Source: Candidatus Binatus soli (GTDB lineage: Bacteria; Desulfobacterota; Binatia; Binatales; Binataceae). From it: 64,000 nucleotides of DNA. Of the stretch, positions 33,169-40,887 are shown in pieces. Position numbers and translations under genes: made by a program. The first letter of the stretch is position 1. Each line of letters begins with the position of its first letter. The notes below the pieces were generated by a model, which ran no database searches, was not told the DNA's origin, and was given only the letters and a program-made list of their open reading frames with translations. The stretch covers positions 124,001 through 188,000 of the forward strand of contig DLMJ01000006.1 in NCBI GenBank assembly GCA_002479255.1, read 5' to 3'.

Positions 33169-34311
33169 ATGGAATTGCAGAACGGCGGGGGGCGGCGCGC
33201 GAGCCCGCGGCGCTGGTTCGAGCTTGAGCCGCCTGCACCCGAACGATTGAAACTGGAGACGTCGCCGCGCGTCTCGACCGTCGCGAGTTACGTGCTCACG
33301 CGCGCGGCCGAACGCTCGTGGGAAGTCCTCAATCAGCACCTTGCTGAGCCGCAAGGGGCGGTGTTCTGGATTGGCGGACCGGCGGGATGCGGCAAGACGC
33401 ATTTCCTTGACTACGTAATCGCGCTGCAGAGGCGGGCGGGCGCGCTCGACGCGCAAAACATGCGCCGCCTGGTGTGCGGCCTCGAACTGGCCGGACGGGT
33501 GAGTGCGGCAGAGGTCGAGCTGTTCCTGTTGAGCGTCCTGGCGGAACAAATCGGCGGCGACCCGCGCTCATCAGGCGATCTTTTCCGGCAGATGCGCGGT
33601 GCGGCCGCGTTGAACGTGGGGCTGGAGACCGCACGGCGGACGGGAATCAGGGCGATAACGGTCGCGATAGATTTCGGAACTTCGCAATGCGAGTCGGCGG
33701 CGGATTTCTTTAAGATGCTGGCTCAAGTTGCCGCGTCGTTCCGCCAGGTGAAGTTCACCGTGATCGCGGCCGGACGCACGATGGCTCCGGAAGCGACGCG
33801 TCCGCTGGCGGTGGCGCCGCACGACGCGAACGAGGAAACGATCGTCGCGGTGCGGCGCGCACGACGACTTGTCGAGGACGCCGAGCTCGACGCCGGCATC
33901 GCGTACGCTGGAATAGATACGGCGGGATTGGCGCCCGATGCGATTTTCCCGTTCCATCCGGTAGCACTAAGCGCGCTTCGAACAATCGCCACCCGTCCCA
34001 AAGCAGCCGGTGAAAGTTCCGATGTCGCTGCGATCGTATCGCTGTCGCGCCTGGCGCGCGAAGTGTTGTCCTCGCCGACTCTCGCCGGCGCCGGCGGCGG
34101 CGAATCGCCGGCGCGGCTGATCTACCCGCCCGACCTGACTATGAATGCGGTAATTTTAAACCGGGTTAAGGCGCTCCTGGCTGAAGCCGGGCGCGCCGCG
34201 TGGAAGATTGCGCGCGACGGGATCGCCGCCGTGCCGCCGCACGGCGGCGCTGGCGATCGAAGAACTGAAGTCGCGAGTGCCGATGGTCGCGCGCGACGGT
34301 ACGGCGGATGA
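33169..34311 (+). CDS. P-loop ATPase, N-terminal part (frameshifted)
   Basis: 380-residue open frame. After a leader with RLKLETSPRV comes VFWIGGPAGCGKTHFLDYVIAL, a clear Walker A (residues about 66-80); AITVAIDFG may be Walker B. Later FPFHPVALSALRTIA recalls the F/YPFHP motif of BrxC/PglY/DUF499-type large ATPases, which would point to phage defence, but this is weak. The homologous-looking sequence continues in the next frame at 34208, so the frame probably shifts at 34225-34248, where a perfect 10-bp GC hairpin lies. The last residues of this frame (about 363-380) are then spurious. No ribosome site is seen before ATG 33169. Confidence 0.65.
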   Translation: MELQNGGGRRASPRRWFELEPPAPERLKLETSPRVSTVASYVLTRAAERSWEVLNQHLAEPQGAVFWIGGPAGCGKTHFLDYVIALQRRAGALDAQNMRRLVCGLELAGRVSAAEVELFLLSVLAEQIGGDPRSSGDLFRQMRGAAALNVGLETARRTGIRAITVAIDFGTSQCESAADFFKMLAQVAASFRQVKFTVIAAGRTMAPEATRPLAVAPHDANEETIVAVRRARRLVEDAELDAGIAYAGIDTAGLAPDAIFPFHPVALSALRTIATRPKAAGESSDVAAIVSLSRLAREVLSSPTLAGAGGGESPARLIYPPDLTMNAVILNRVKALLAEAGRAAWKIARDGIAAVPPHGGAGDRRTEVASADGRARRYGG

Positions 34312-35629
34312 GCGGGCGCTGGCGGCCGTGCGCGAGTTGTTGCGCCGGCTGGAGGTGTCCACCGGCGGCGTGATCCGTTTCGAGACCGACGCGGCCCGGT
34401 TTGACCCGCAGGCCGCAGGCGCGCCGGAGCTCGCGGCGTTCAACGCGGCGCTCGTGCTGGCGCGGCGATTCGAACCGCGGCTTACGCTCGCGCGCGACCG
34501 CGAGGGGCTGGATGCACGGCTGAAACGACTCGAAGCCGCGATGGCCGACGCCGTCGAGGCGGCAACCCGCACGCGCGACGTGCTTGCGTCGGCGCTTGCG
34601 GAAGCGAACTTCGAGATGCCCGCGGCTAATCGCACGGCGATCGCGGAATATATCGCGCTGGCGGAATCGGGCGCGGCTGCGATGCTCGAGGCGGCGGCCG
34701 ATCGATCGTATCTCGCGTCGGCCGTCCAAATCGCCGGCGCGTACGAGACAATCGCGGCCGCTTGCGAGTCGATCCCGCGGATGCGCTCGATGCGCGAGTT
34801 TCTCGCTGCGACAGGACTGCGCGCGGTGCCGGACGAGGCCGGTTTGTCCGAAAGTGTCTCGCGCGAATCGGCGGTTGCTTCATTGGAGACCGAGTGCGAA
34901 CTGCTCCGAGTGGAACTTGGGCCGCGAATCCTGACGGGCCCGCCGCGCAGCCTGGACGGGCTGGAAGCACGCTTTCAAAAATTCAAATGGACGTACGTGC
35001 AGTGTTATCTGAGCGCGCATGCGCGATGGTGTGTGAAGATGGAGCGGCTGGAGCTGGCGGCCGGCGACGCGCGGCGGTACTTCGACGCGCTCACGCGGCT
35101 CAACGCGATCGCCGCGCTGGGTCCCCCCGAAGGCGAGCATCTGGGGGCGCGGGTGGCGGAGCTAAGCGCGCGCGTGGTGCGATGCGAGCTCAAGGACGCA
35201 ATCGCGCCCGAGACGACGCCGCGATGTTCGAGCTGCGGGTTTCAGCTGGGCGCGGCGTCGCCGCAGGCGGAACTCGAGGATGCGATGGAGGGGATTCGTC
35301 GCGCGCTCGAGATCAAACTGGCAGCGCTCTCGCATAGCATGATCGCGCGGCTGATTCACATTCACGACCGCGAGCATCGCCTCGAAGGATTTCTGAAGAT
35401 CACGCAAGCCGCGCAGACCGACGCGCTCGTGCGGGTGCTCGACGAGAAGCTTGCGCGATACCTGGCGCAGGTGCTCGACGAGAATGAGACAGCGGATGCG
35501 GGGTCCCTCGGCTGCGCAGACTTCGCTCGGGATGGCGCAAAGAAGCGGGCGCGCGGAGAGGGGATGGCGACAAGCGCAAACCTGGCCCCTAATCGCTTCC
35601 CTCGTGGGAAGGGGAACAATCGCGGATAA
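34208..35629 (+). CDS. P-loop ATPase, C-terminal part (frameshifted)
   Basis: 473-residue frame beginning inside the upstream frame with only a TTG, which supports a broken single gene of about 820 codons (33169-35629). The content is helical (AALAIEELKSRVP and long Glu/Ala-rich helices), with a Cys set CELK followed 14 residues later by CSSCGF, a possible half zinc site, and a C-terminal helical stretch with IHIHDREHRLEGF. No catalytic motif is visible. It may be an effector or partner-binding half of the ATPase. Whether the break is a mutation, an assembly error at the hairpin or a programmed shift cannot be told from one sequence. Confidence 0.55.
   Translation: MRATGSPPCRRTAALAIEELKSRVPMVARDGTADERALAAVRELLRRLEVSTGGVIRFETDAARFDPQAAGAPELAAFNAALVLARRFEPRLTLARDREGLDARLKRLEAAMADAVEAATRTRDVLASALAEANFEMPAANRTAIAEYIALAESGAAAMLEAAADRSYLASAVQIAGAYETIAAACESIPRMRSMREFLAATGLRAVPDEAGLSESVSRESAVASLETECELLRVELGPRILTGPPRSLDGLEARFQKFKWTYVQCYLSAHARWCVKMERLELAAGDARRYFDALTRLNAIAALGPPEGEHLGARVAELSARVVRCELKDAIAPETTPRCSSCGFQLGAASPQAELEDAMEGIRRALEIKLAALSHSMIARLIHIHDREHRLEGFLKITQAAQTDALVRVLDEKLARYLAQVLDENETADAGSLGCADFARDGAKKRARGEGMATSANLAPNRFPRGKGNNRG
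34225..34248 (+). other. Perfect 10-bp GC hairpin at the reading-frame break
   Basis: GCCGCCGTGC (34225-34234), loop CGCC, GCACGGCGGC (34239-34248). The two ATPase frames meet exactly here, so it is the most likely site of an indel, sequencing artefact or programmed shift. Confidence 0.7.
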
Positions 35630-35676
35630 ATCTAACGCTTCGGAGGGCACCAAAAAGCCGGCGCGCGGAAATTCGG

Positions 35677-35925
35677 CTAGCGAGTGGTGGGGGCCTTGCG
35701 TTTTTTCGGTTGGCCGGGAGGAAACGCGCTCGCGCGTTTGTGGCGCGGGCGAACGTTGAGACGATCGAGAAGGCGGAAGTACGAATCCCGGACGATTTCA
35801 AGTCCCCACAGCAGAGTCAGACCCAACGCCCGGCCAACTGCGGCAGCGACTTCCTTGACAAGAGGAAGACCGCGCAGCGGCTCGACGCGAACCTCCATGC
35901 GGGGTTTCTCTTCGACGGTGTCCAT
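35677..35925 (-). CDS. Small hypothetical protein
   Basis: 82 residues between the ATPase and the DUF1080-like gene, read from ATG 35925. An amphipathic or weakly hydrophobic centre (VKEVAAAVGRALGLTLLWGLEIV) is followed by a basic tail (RPRHKRASAF, PKKRKAP). It could be a small membrane-associated protein. It fills a gap that otherwise lacks a gene, but coding is not proven; the remaining 35630-35676 and 35926-36018 show nothing. Confidence 0.4.
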   Translation of the reverse strand: MDTVEEKPRMEVRVEPLRGLPLVKEVAAAVGRALGLTLLWGLEIVRDSYFRLLDRLNVRPRHKRASAFPPGQPKKRKAPTTR

Positions 35926-36018
35926 CAGAGTTCAGAGTAAGTTGCCAAGCGCCCGGATGCAACCGTCGCGCGGGCGCCCGGCAACACTGTTACCGCGGCG
36001 GACCTCAGAACGAATCAA

Positions 36019-36810
36019 CTACGGCGACGGTGATGCGGCGGGCGCGGCGCTCGCTCCGCTATCGCCTGAGCCAAGAATCGTTATCTTCATGTCGTCGAAT
36101 TGCGCCTGCGAATCGTCGCGCGCCCAGAGTCCGATTTTGCCTTTGGCTATTTTGCTGTCGTCAGAATCGAAGATCATCTTGTCATCGTCGTAACACATGA
36201 AGTGTCCACCCTGGACCGTGACCTTGAGCCGGTACCAGGTGTCTTTGTCGGTGGGCACGACGCTCTGCTTGAGGGAGACAAGCTCCCCGTTGGTCATCCG
36301 CGACAGAGCGAAGTAATCGCTGGGGCATCCCGCAGACAGCAGGTAGAAGTTTTTGTCGTCGACGTAGCGGAAGATGAGACCGCCGGAGCAATCGAAACGT
36401 CCGCCCGCAGATTTGAACTGAGCTTCGAGAGTAAAGTCGGAATACTCAGTCGGATCGGTTTGAATCGCCATTGGGTAATACTCGAGCGCGTTGGTCAGCG
36501 ACTTGAGCAGGCGGCCCGGGGGCAAGCCGAATGTATTGGGCTTGCTCGGCGCGCTCGGGTCGGCAATCACCTGCCAATCGCCTTCAAGCGCTTTCCATCC
36601 CGAGGCCACGGCGCCCGCTTTGTCCTGGTCGAAATTCCACACGTGAACTTCAGGGGTCGGCGTGGCGGTCGGCGTCATGGTATCGGTCGGTGTCGCGACC
36701 TGTTTCTTTTTCTGCCTTGAATGAGCGGCAGGGCTGATGACCAGCACCGCCACTATTATGCCTGCTGCGACGATTCCGGCGCTTCGCAGCCAAGAACTTC
36801 CCGTCTTCAT
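36019..36810 (-). CDS. Exported LamG/DUF1080-like protein
   Basis: 263 residues. An N-terminal membrane or signal segment (SAGIVAAGIIVAVLVISPAAHS) is followed by a Thr/Pro linker (TPTDTMTPTATPTPE), then a jelly-roll-like domain: WKALEGDWQVIADP, YSDFTLEAQFKS, GGLIFRYVDDKNFYLLSA, WYRLKVTVQGGHF, KGKIGLWARDDSQAQFDDMKI. This order of strands is that of the 3-keto-disaccharide hydrolase (DUF1080)/LamG fold. No catalytic residues can be named; carbohydrate binding in the periplasm is plausible. The C-terminus is Ser/Ala/Pro-rich. Confidence 0.7.
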   Translation of the reverse strand: MKTGSSWLRSAGIVAAGIIVAVLVISPAAHSRQKKKQVATPTDTMTPTATPTPEVHVWNFDQDKAGAVASGWKALEGDWQVIADPSAPSKPNTFGLPPGRLLKSLTNALEYYPMAIQTDPTEYSDFTLEAQFKSAGGRFDCSGGLIFRYVDDKNFYLLSAGCPSDYFALSRMTNGELVSLKQSVVPTDKDTWYRLKVTVQGGHFMCYDDDKMIFDSDDSKIAKGKIGLWARDDSQAQFDDMKITILGSGDSGASAAPAASPSP

Positions 36811-37077
36811 CTATCCTCTCTCCGCCCCGATGAGCTTAAGGGTCTTAATTCCCAATTTGGTGGATCGACCAGCCAGTCGGCGCGAGTTTCGCCAATGAAT
36901 GGCGGTGCTGTCAAGCTGAACACAGCGAAAGCGCTCGATGGCGGTCGGCGCTGCGCCCTTTTTGGTGCGTAGGTTTCGCGTCGAATAGCCAGAGCGAGCC
37001 TCAGTTTCGCTTTTTCTTCGCTTACTAACTATTTGAGCTAATAGTCACTTTATCGCATCGCAGGACTCGCGGATCGC
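36811..37077. other. Intergenic region upstream of the dcw promoter
   Basis: Divergent region between the DUF1080-like gene and mraZ. It contains a short GC stem GGCGC-T-GCGCC followed by CTTTTT (36947-36962), which could terminate plus-strand transcripts, and the inverted repeat ACTATT/AATAGT (37027-37044). No gene is seen. Confidence 0.35.
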
Positions 37078-37120
37078 TTGACTGAAGTGGGGCAGAGTGG
37101 GATGTTGTGGGACGCTGGGG
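37078..37120 (+). promoter_or_regulatory. dcw promoter overlapped by MraZ-type TGGGN repeats
   Basis: -35 TTGACT (37078-37083), 17-bp spacer, weak -10 GATGTT (37101-37106). Overlapping it are TGGGG (37088-37092), TGGGA (37098-37102) and TGGGA (37108-37112) at exact 10-bp intervals, then TGGGG (37116-37120). MraZ of E. coli and Mycoplasma binds TGGGN repeats with 5-base spacers, so MraZ should repress its own operon here. Confidence 0.75.
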
Positions 37121-37130
37121 AGGAGACACG

Positions 37131-37580
37131 GTGTTCAACGGCCGCTTCGACCATTCGATCGATGAGAAAGGGAGGGTGAGTATCCCGGCCCGATTTCGCG
37201 AAGTTCTCCAGCGCGAGAATCACGATCGTCTTTATATCACCAATTTCCCGTTCGACGGAGAGCGTTGCCTGGCGCTGTATCCACCGAGTCAGTGGGAGAC
37301 GCTCAACGCGCTTCTGCGAACGAAGCCGAGATTCGATCCGCGGGTGCAGGTGTTCGAGACGCTGATCATCGGCGGAGCGCATGAGGCGCCCGTGGATCGG
37401 CAGGGACGGATTCTGATTCCGCCCAAGCTTCGCGAATATGCGGCGCTCGATCGCGAGGTGACGTTTTCGGCGCGGCAGGATCATTTTCAACTTTGGGACA
37501 AGCAGATCCTCGAGAAGGTTTTGAAGGCCACCGAGGAGAAGATAATGGATCCGGAATTTTTTGCGAAGCTGGGTCTGTGA
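37131..37580 (+). CDS. mraZ: Transcriptional regulator MraZ
   Basis: 149 residues with two SpoVT/AbrB-like halves, each carrying the DxxxR motif: DEKGRVSIPARFRE and DRQGRILIPPKLRE. MraZ forms a ring-shaped oligomer, binds TGGGN repeats ahead of its own gene and represses the dcw operon. Start GTG 37131 (MFNGRFDHSIDEKGR) is preferred because GGAGGAG lies 6 bp upstream; the longer frame from 37107 would put coding sequence on top of the operator repeats. First gene of the division and cell-wall cluster, 6 bp from rsmH. Confidence 0.95.
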   Translation: MFNGRFDHSIDEKGRVSIPARFREVLQRENHDRLYITNFPFDGERCLALYPPSQWETLNALLRTKPRFDPRVQVFETLIIGGAHEAPVDRQGRILIPPKLREYAALDREVTFSARQDHFQLWDKQILEKVLKATEEKIMDPEFFAKLGL

Positions 37581-37586
37581 CGAGCG

Positions 37587-38507
37587 ATGAGTCTGGCGGC
37601 GATACACGAAGACGACGCGGCGGACCGGAGGCATGTGCCGGTGATGGTGGAGGAGGTGTGCGGGCTGCTGTCCGCACACGGTCCGCTCGCGTTCGTCGAC
37701 GTGACGGTCGGGACCGGAGGGCATGCGGCGGCGATGCTGCGCGCGACCAGGGCGCGGATGCTCGGGCTGGATCGCGACGGGGCGGCATTGGCCGTCGCGC
37801 GCGAGCGGCTGGCGGAATTCGGCGATCGCGTCGTGCTGGAGCGGGCGGACTTCGGCGAAGTTGCGGCCGTGATGAAGCAACACGGCTTCGACGGCGCCGA
37901 CGCGATGCTCGCCGATCTCGGCATGAGCAGCTACGCGCTCGACGATCCGCAGCGTGGCTTTTCATTTCGGCTCGACGGTCCGCTCGACATGCGGATGGAC
38001 AGCCGCCAGGCAATCCGCGCGCAAGACATCGTCAATGAAGAAAGCGCCGAGGAGCTCGCGCGCATCATCTATACGTACGGCGAGGAGCGGGCGTCGCGGC
38101 GGATAGCGAGGATGATCGTGGATGCGCGCCGGCGCAATCCGATCGAGACGACGGGCGAATTGCGCGCGATCGTCGAGCGCGCGCTGGGAGCGCATCGACG
38201 CGGCGGAGCGCATCCTGCCACGCGCACCTTCCAGGCTCTTCGAATCGCGGTGAATCACGAGATGGAAAGTCTCGCGGCCCTCCTGCGCGATGGCCCCGCG
38301 ATGCTCAATCCCGGCGGCCGGATGCTGGTTATCTCTTATCATTCGCTCGAAGACCGTCCGGTCAAGGAGCGCTTTCGGGAGCTGGCGCGCGCCGGCGACT
38401 ACACGGCGATTGCGCGCAAGGTGATCAAGCCGTCGTCGTCGGAAACTTCGCGCAATTCGCGCGCGCGCAGCGCAAGGGTCCGATGCATCGAACGGAGCGC
38501 ACGATGA
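37587..38507 (+). CDS. rsmH: 16S rRNA (cytosine(1402)-N(4))-methyltransferase
   Basis: 306-residue SAM methyltransferase that modifies C1402 in the decoding centre. Seen are HVPVMVEEV, VDVTVGTGGHAAAML (SAM loop), LGLDRDGAAL, LADLGMSSYALDDPQRGFSFRLDGPLDMRMD, HPATRTFQALRIAVNHEMESL and ISYHSLEDRPVKERF, all family hallmarks. Standard dcw position after mraZ. Its stop overlaps the ftsL start (ATGA), indicating coupling. Confidence 0.97.
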   Translation: MSLAAIHEDDAADRRHVPVMVEEVCGLLSAHGPLAFVDVTVGTGGHAAAMLRATRARMLGLDRDGAALAVARERLAEFGDRVVLERADFGEVAAVMKQHGFDGADAMLADLGMSSYALDDPQRGFSFRLDGPLDMRMDSRQAIRAQDIVNEESAEELARIIYTYGEERASRRIARMIVDARRRNPIETTGELRAIVERALGAHRRGGAHPATRTFQALRIAVNHEMESLAALLRDGPAMLNPGGRMLVISYHSLEDRPVKERFRELARAGDYTAIARKVIKPSSSETSRNSRARSARVRCIERSAR

Positions 38508-38791
38508 GCGAGCGGGTAAAACCGGCGCGGCGGCCGTCGAAGGCGGCGCCGGCGGTGCTGGGCGCGCTGATCGCGGTCGTCGGATTCGCGACGCTGATGA
38601 TACGGCTGGAAGTGACGCGGGAAGGCTATCGGATTCCCGAGTTGCACGATGAAATCACCAAGCTGCAGAACGAAAATCGCGGGCTGCGCCTGACGGCCGC
38701 GCAGCTCAGCTCGCAGGATCGCCTGCGCGCGCTCGCGCCGCAATATCATCTTGCGCCGCCCGGCCGCGGGCAGGTGGTGATGCTCCCATGA
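38504..38791 (+). CDS. ftsL: Cell division protein FtsL
   Basis: 95-residue bitopic protein: basic cytoplasmic tail (VKPARRPSKAA), one membrane helix (VLGALIAVVGFATLMI), then a periplasmic leucine-zipper-like helix (IPELHDEITKLQNENRGLRL). FtsL forms the FtsQ-FtsL-FtsB bridge that activates FtsWI. Sequence is poorly conserved, so the call rests on length, topology and position between rsmH and ftsI. ATG 38504 overlaps the rsmH stop and has GGAG 6 bp upstream; the frame to 38483 is unsupported. Confidence 0.85.
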   Translation: MSERVKPARRPSKAAPAVLGALIAVVGFATLMIRLEVTREGYRIPELHDEITKLQNENRGLRLTAAQLSSQDRLRALAPQYHLAPPGRGQVVMLP

Positions 38792-40884
38792 AGGCATCGT
38801 TCAAGCAGCGGCGCGCTCGAATCGGAGCACTCACGCTCGCACTGGCGGCGTTGTTCGGTTTCGCGGTAATCCGGCTGGTGCTGCTGGTGGCGATATATGG
38901 GCCGCGATTGAACTCGCTCGCCCGCCACGAGTATAGCGGCGGGACCGAACTCGCAGCGGTGCGCGGATCGATCGTCGATCGCAACGGCGAGCCGCTGGCG
39001 CTATCGGTCGAGACGCAGTCGGTTTACGCGCGGCCGCGCCGGGTGCTCGAGTCGAGCACGCCGGCCGAGCGGTCGAAGCTCGCGGCAATTCTGACGATGC
39101 CGCCGATTTCCCTGGAATCGAAGCTGAGCAAGGACGCGCCGTTCGTGTGGCTCGAGCGTCGAATTTCACCGGACAAAGCGCAGGCCGCGGAAGCGCTCGG
39201 AATCGACGGTATCGGCACGATCAGCGAATACAAGCGGTTTTACCCGGAGAGCAACCTGGCGGCGTCGGTGGTGGGGTTGGCGGGGATGGATGGCCAGGGG
39301 CTCTCCGGGTTGGAGTTGCAATACGACAAGCTGGCGCGAGGCGAAGCGGTCGAGCTGAGCTTCTATCGTGACGCGCTGGGGCATCCGATTTTCGACAGCC
39401 CGCTGGCGCTCAAGGCGCCGGCGCCGGGTGCGCAGCTCGAGCTGACGATCGACTCGTCGATCCAATCGCTGGCCGAAACCGAGTTGGCGGCGGAAGTAGT
39501 TCAGAGCGGCGCGAAGCGCGGCAGCGCAATCGTGCTCGATCCATTTACCGGCGAAGTGATGGCGATGGCCAACGTCAGCGCCGGCGGGGCCGACGTCCAC
39601 GACCGTCTGCACAACCCGGCGGTGGAGGATGCGTTCGAGCCGGGCTCGACGATGAAGGGAATTCTCGGCTCGATCGCGCTGGCCGATCACGCGATCACGC
39701 TCGATCGCCAATTCTACTGCGAGGACGGACACTTCACGATCGGTCGGCACACGATCCACGATCACAGCCGTCACGGATGGCTCGATCTCGGCGGGATAAT
39801 CGAAGTGTCGTCGAATATCGGCGCGGCGAAGATCGCGTTGACGCTCGGCTCGGAGCGCTACCATGAAGGACTTCGCGCATTTGGAATCGGATCGCGCACC
39901 GGAATCGATTTGCCCGGCGAAGCGGCGGGCTTGCTGAGCAAACCGTCGGGATGGAAGGAAATAGACCTTGCCAATCACGGTTTTGGGCAGGGCGTGGCGG
40001 TCACGCCGATCCAGCTGGCGGTGGCGTACGCGGCGATCGCGAACGGCGGAAATATCATCCGCCCGTACGTGGTGAGGGCTGCTTACGAACCGGAAGGGCG
40101 GGCGATCCTCACGCATACGCCGCAAGTGATGCGTCGCGCGATTGCGCCGGATATCGCGCATGAGATGAACCTGCTGCTGCGCAACGTCGTGATGTCCGAC
40201 GGCGGCACCGCCGCGAAGGCGCGCGTTGACGGGTTTATCGTGGCGGGCAAGACCGGCACGGCGCAGATGGTGAATCCGGAAGACGGCACCTACTATCAGA
40301 ATCGCCACGTTTCGTCGTTCGTGGGATTTTTGCCGGCGGACGATCCGCGGCTGTTGATCCTGGTCGTGTTGTACGATGTAGGCCACGAGCATTTTGGCGG
40401 ATTGATCGCGGCGCCGGTGTTCAGCGAAATCGCGCAGGGCGCGGTTCGTGATTTGAATATCATCGCGCCGAATCAGCCCTACGATACTGCCGGCGTGATC
40501 CCGATGCCCGATTTCGGCAAAGATTCGGCGGGCGGAAATTCGGACGCGAAGAGCGCTGCCGCGGCGTCCGCCGAGGTGGACGACTATCTGCCCGTGTTGA
40601 CGGGTTCGACACTGACGCGGGCGACCCCCAATTTCGCGGGATTGAGTCTCAGGCGCGCGATGGAGTTGGCGCGCGTCTCGCGCGTCAACGTCGATGTGCA
40701 TGGCGGCGGCTACGTGGTCGCGCAGGAGCCGGGCGCCGGCGCTCCGCTCAATCATTTGACGGTCAAACTGACGCTTGCGCCGATTGTCGCGGACAGTGGA
40801 GCCGGCGCGGCAACGGCAACGCAATCTGGCGTCGTACCCGCGTCGTATTTCAGCGGCGGCGGCGGGCTGGCCGGGCGAAAGTGA
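38788..40884 (+). CDS. ftsI: Septal peptidoglycan transpeptidase FtsI (PBP3) with PASTA domain
   Basis: 698 residues. N-terminal membrane anchor (LALAALFGFAVIRLVLLVAI), PBP-dimer domain with RGSIVDRNGEPLAL, then the transpeptidase domain: active-site STMK in EPGSTMKG, SSN, and KTGTAQ. It crosslinks septal peptidoglycan in the periplasm with FtsW. Unlike E. coli FtsI it has a C-terminal extension with one PASTA-like domain (PNFAGLSLRRAMELARVS, then VVAQEPGAGAPL). The start overlaps the ftsL stop by 4 bp. The Ala/Gly/Ser-rich tail after the PASTA unit is low complexity. Confidence 0.95.
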   Translation: MKASFKQRRARIGALTLALAALFGFAVIRLVLLVAIYGPRLNSLARHEYSGGTELAAVRGSIVDRNGEPLALSVETQSVYARPRRVLESSTPAERSKLAAILTMPPISLESKLSKDAPFVWLERRISPDKAQAAEALGIDGIGTISEYKRFYPESNLAASVVGLAGMDGQGLSGLELQYDKLARGEAVELSFYRDALGHPIFDSPLALKAPAPGAQLELTIDSSIQSLAETELAAEVVQSGAKRGSAIVLDPFTGEVMAMANVSAGGADVHDRLHNPAVEDAFEPGSTMKGILGSIALADHAITLDRQFYCEDGHFTIGRHTIHDHSRHGWLDLGGIIEVSSNIGAAKIALTLGSERYHEGLRAFGIGSRTGIDLPGEAAGLLSKPSGWKEIDLANHGFGQGVAVTPIQLAVAYAAIANGGNIIRPYVVRAAYEPEGRAILTHTPQVMRRAIAPDIAHEMNLLLRNVVMSDGGTAAKARVDGFIVAGKTGTAQMVNPEDGTYYQNRHVSSFVGFLPADDPRLLILVVLYDVGHEHFGGLIAAPVFSEIAQGAVRDLNIIAPNQPYDTAGVIPMPDFGKDSAGGNSDAKSAAAASAEVDDYLPVLTGSTLTRATPNFAGLSLRRAMELARVSRVNVDVHGGGYVVAQEPGAGAPLNHLTVKLTLAPIVADSGAGAATATQSGVVPASYFSGGGGLAGRK

Positions 40885-40887
40885 AAA

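Noticed and set aside
37107..37130. mraZ start at the GTG at 37107
   Set aside because: It would place codons over the TGGGN operator and lacks a ribosome site; the GTG at 37131 has GGAGGAG at the right distance.
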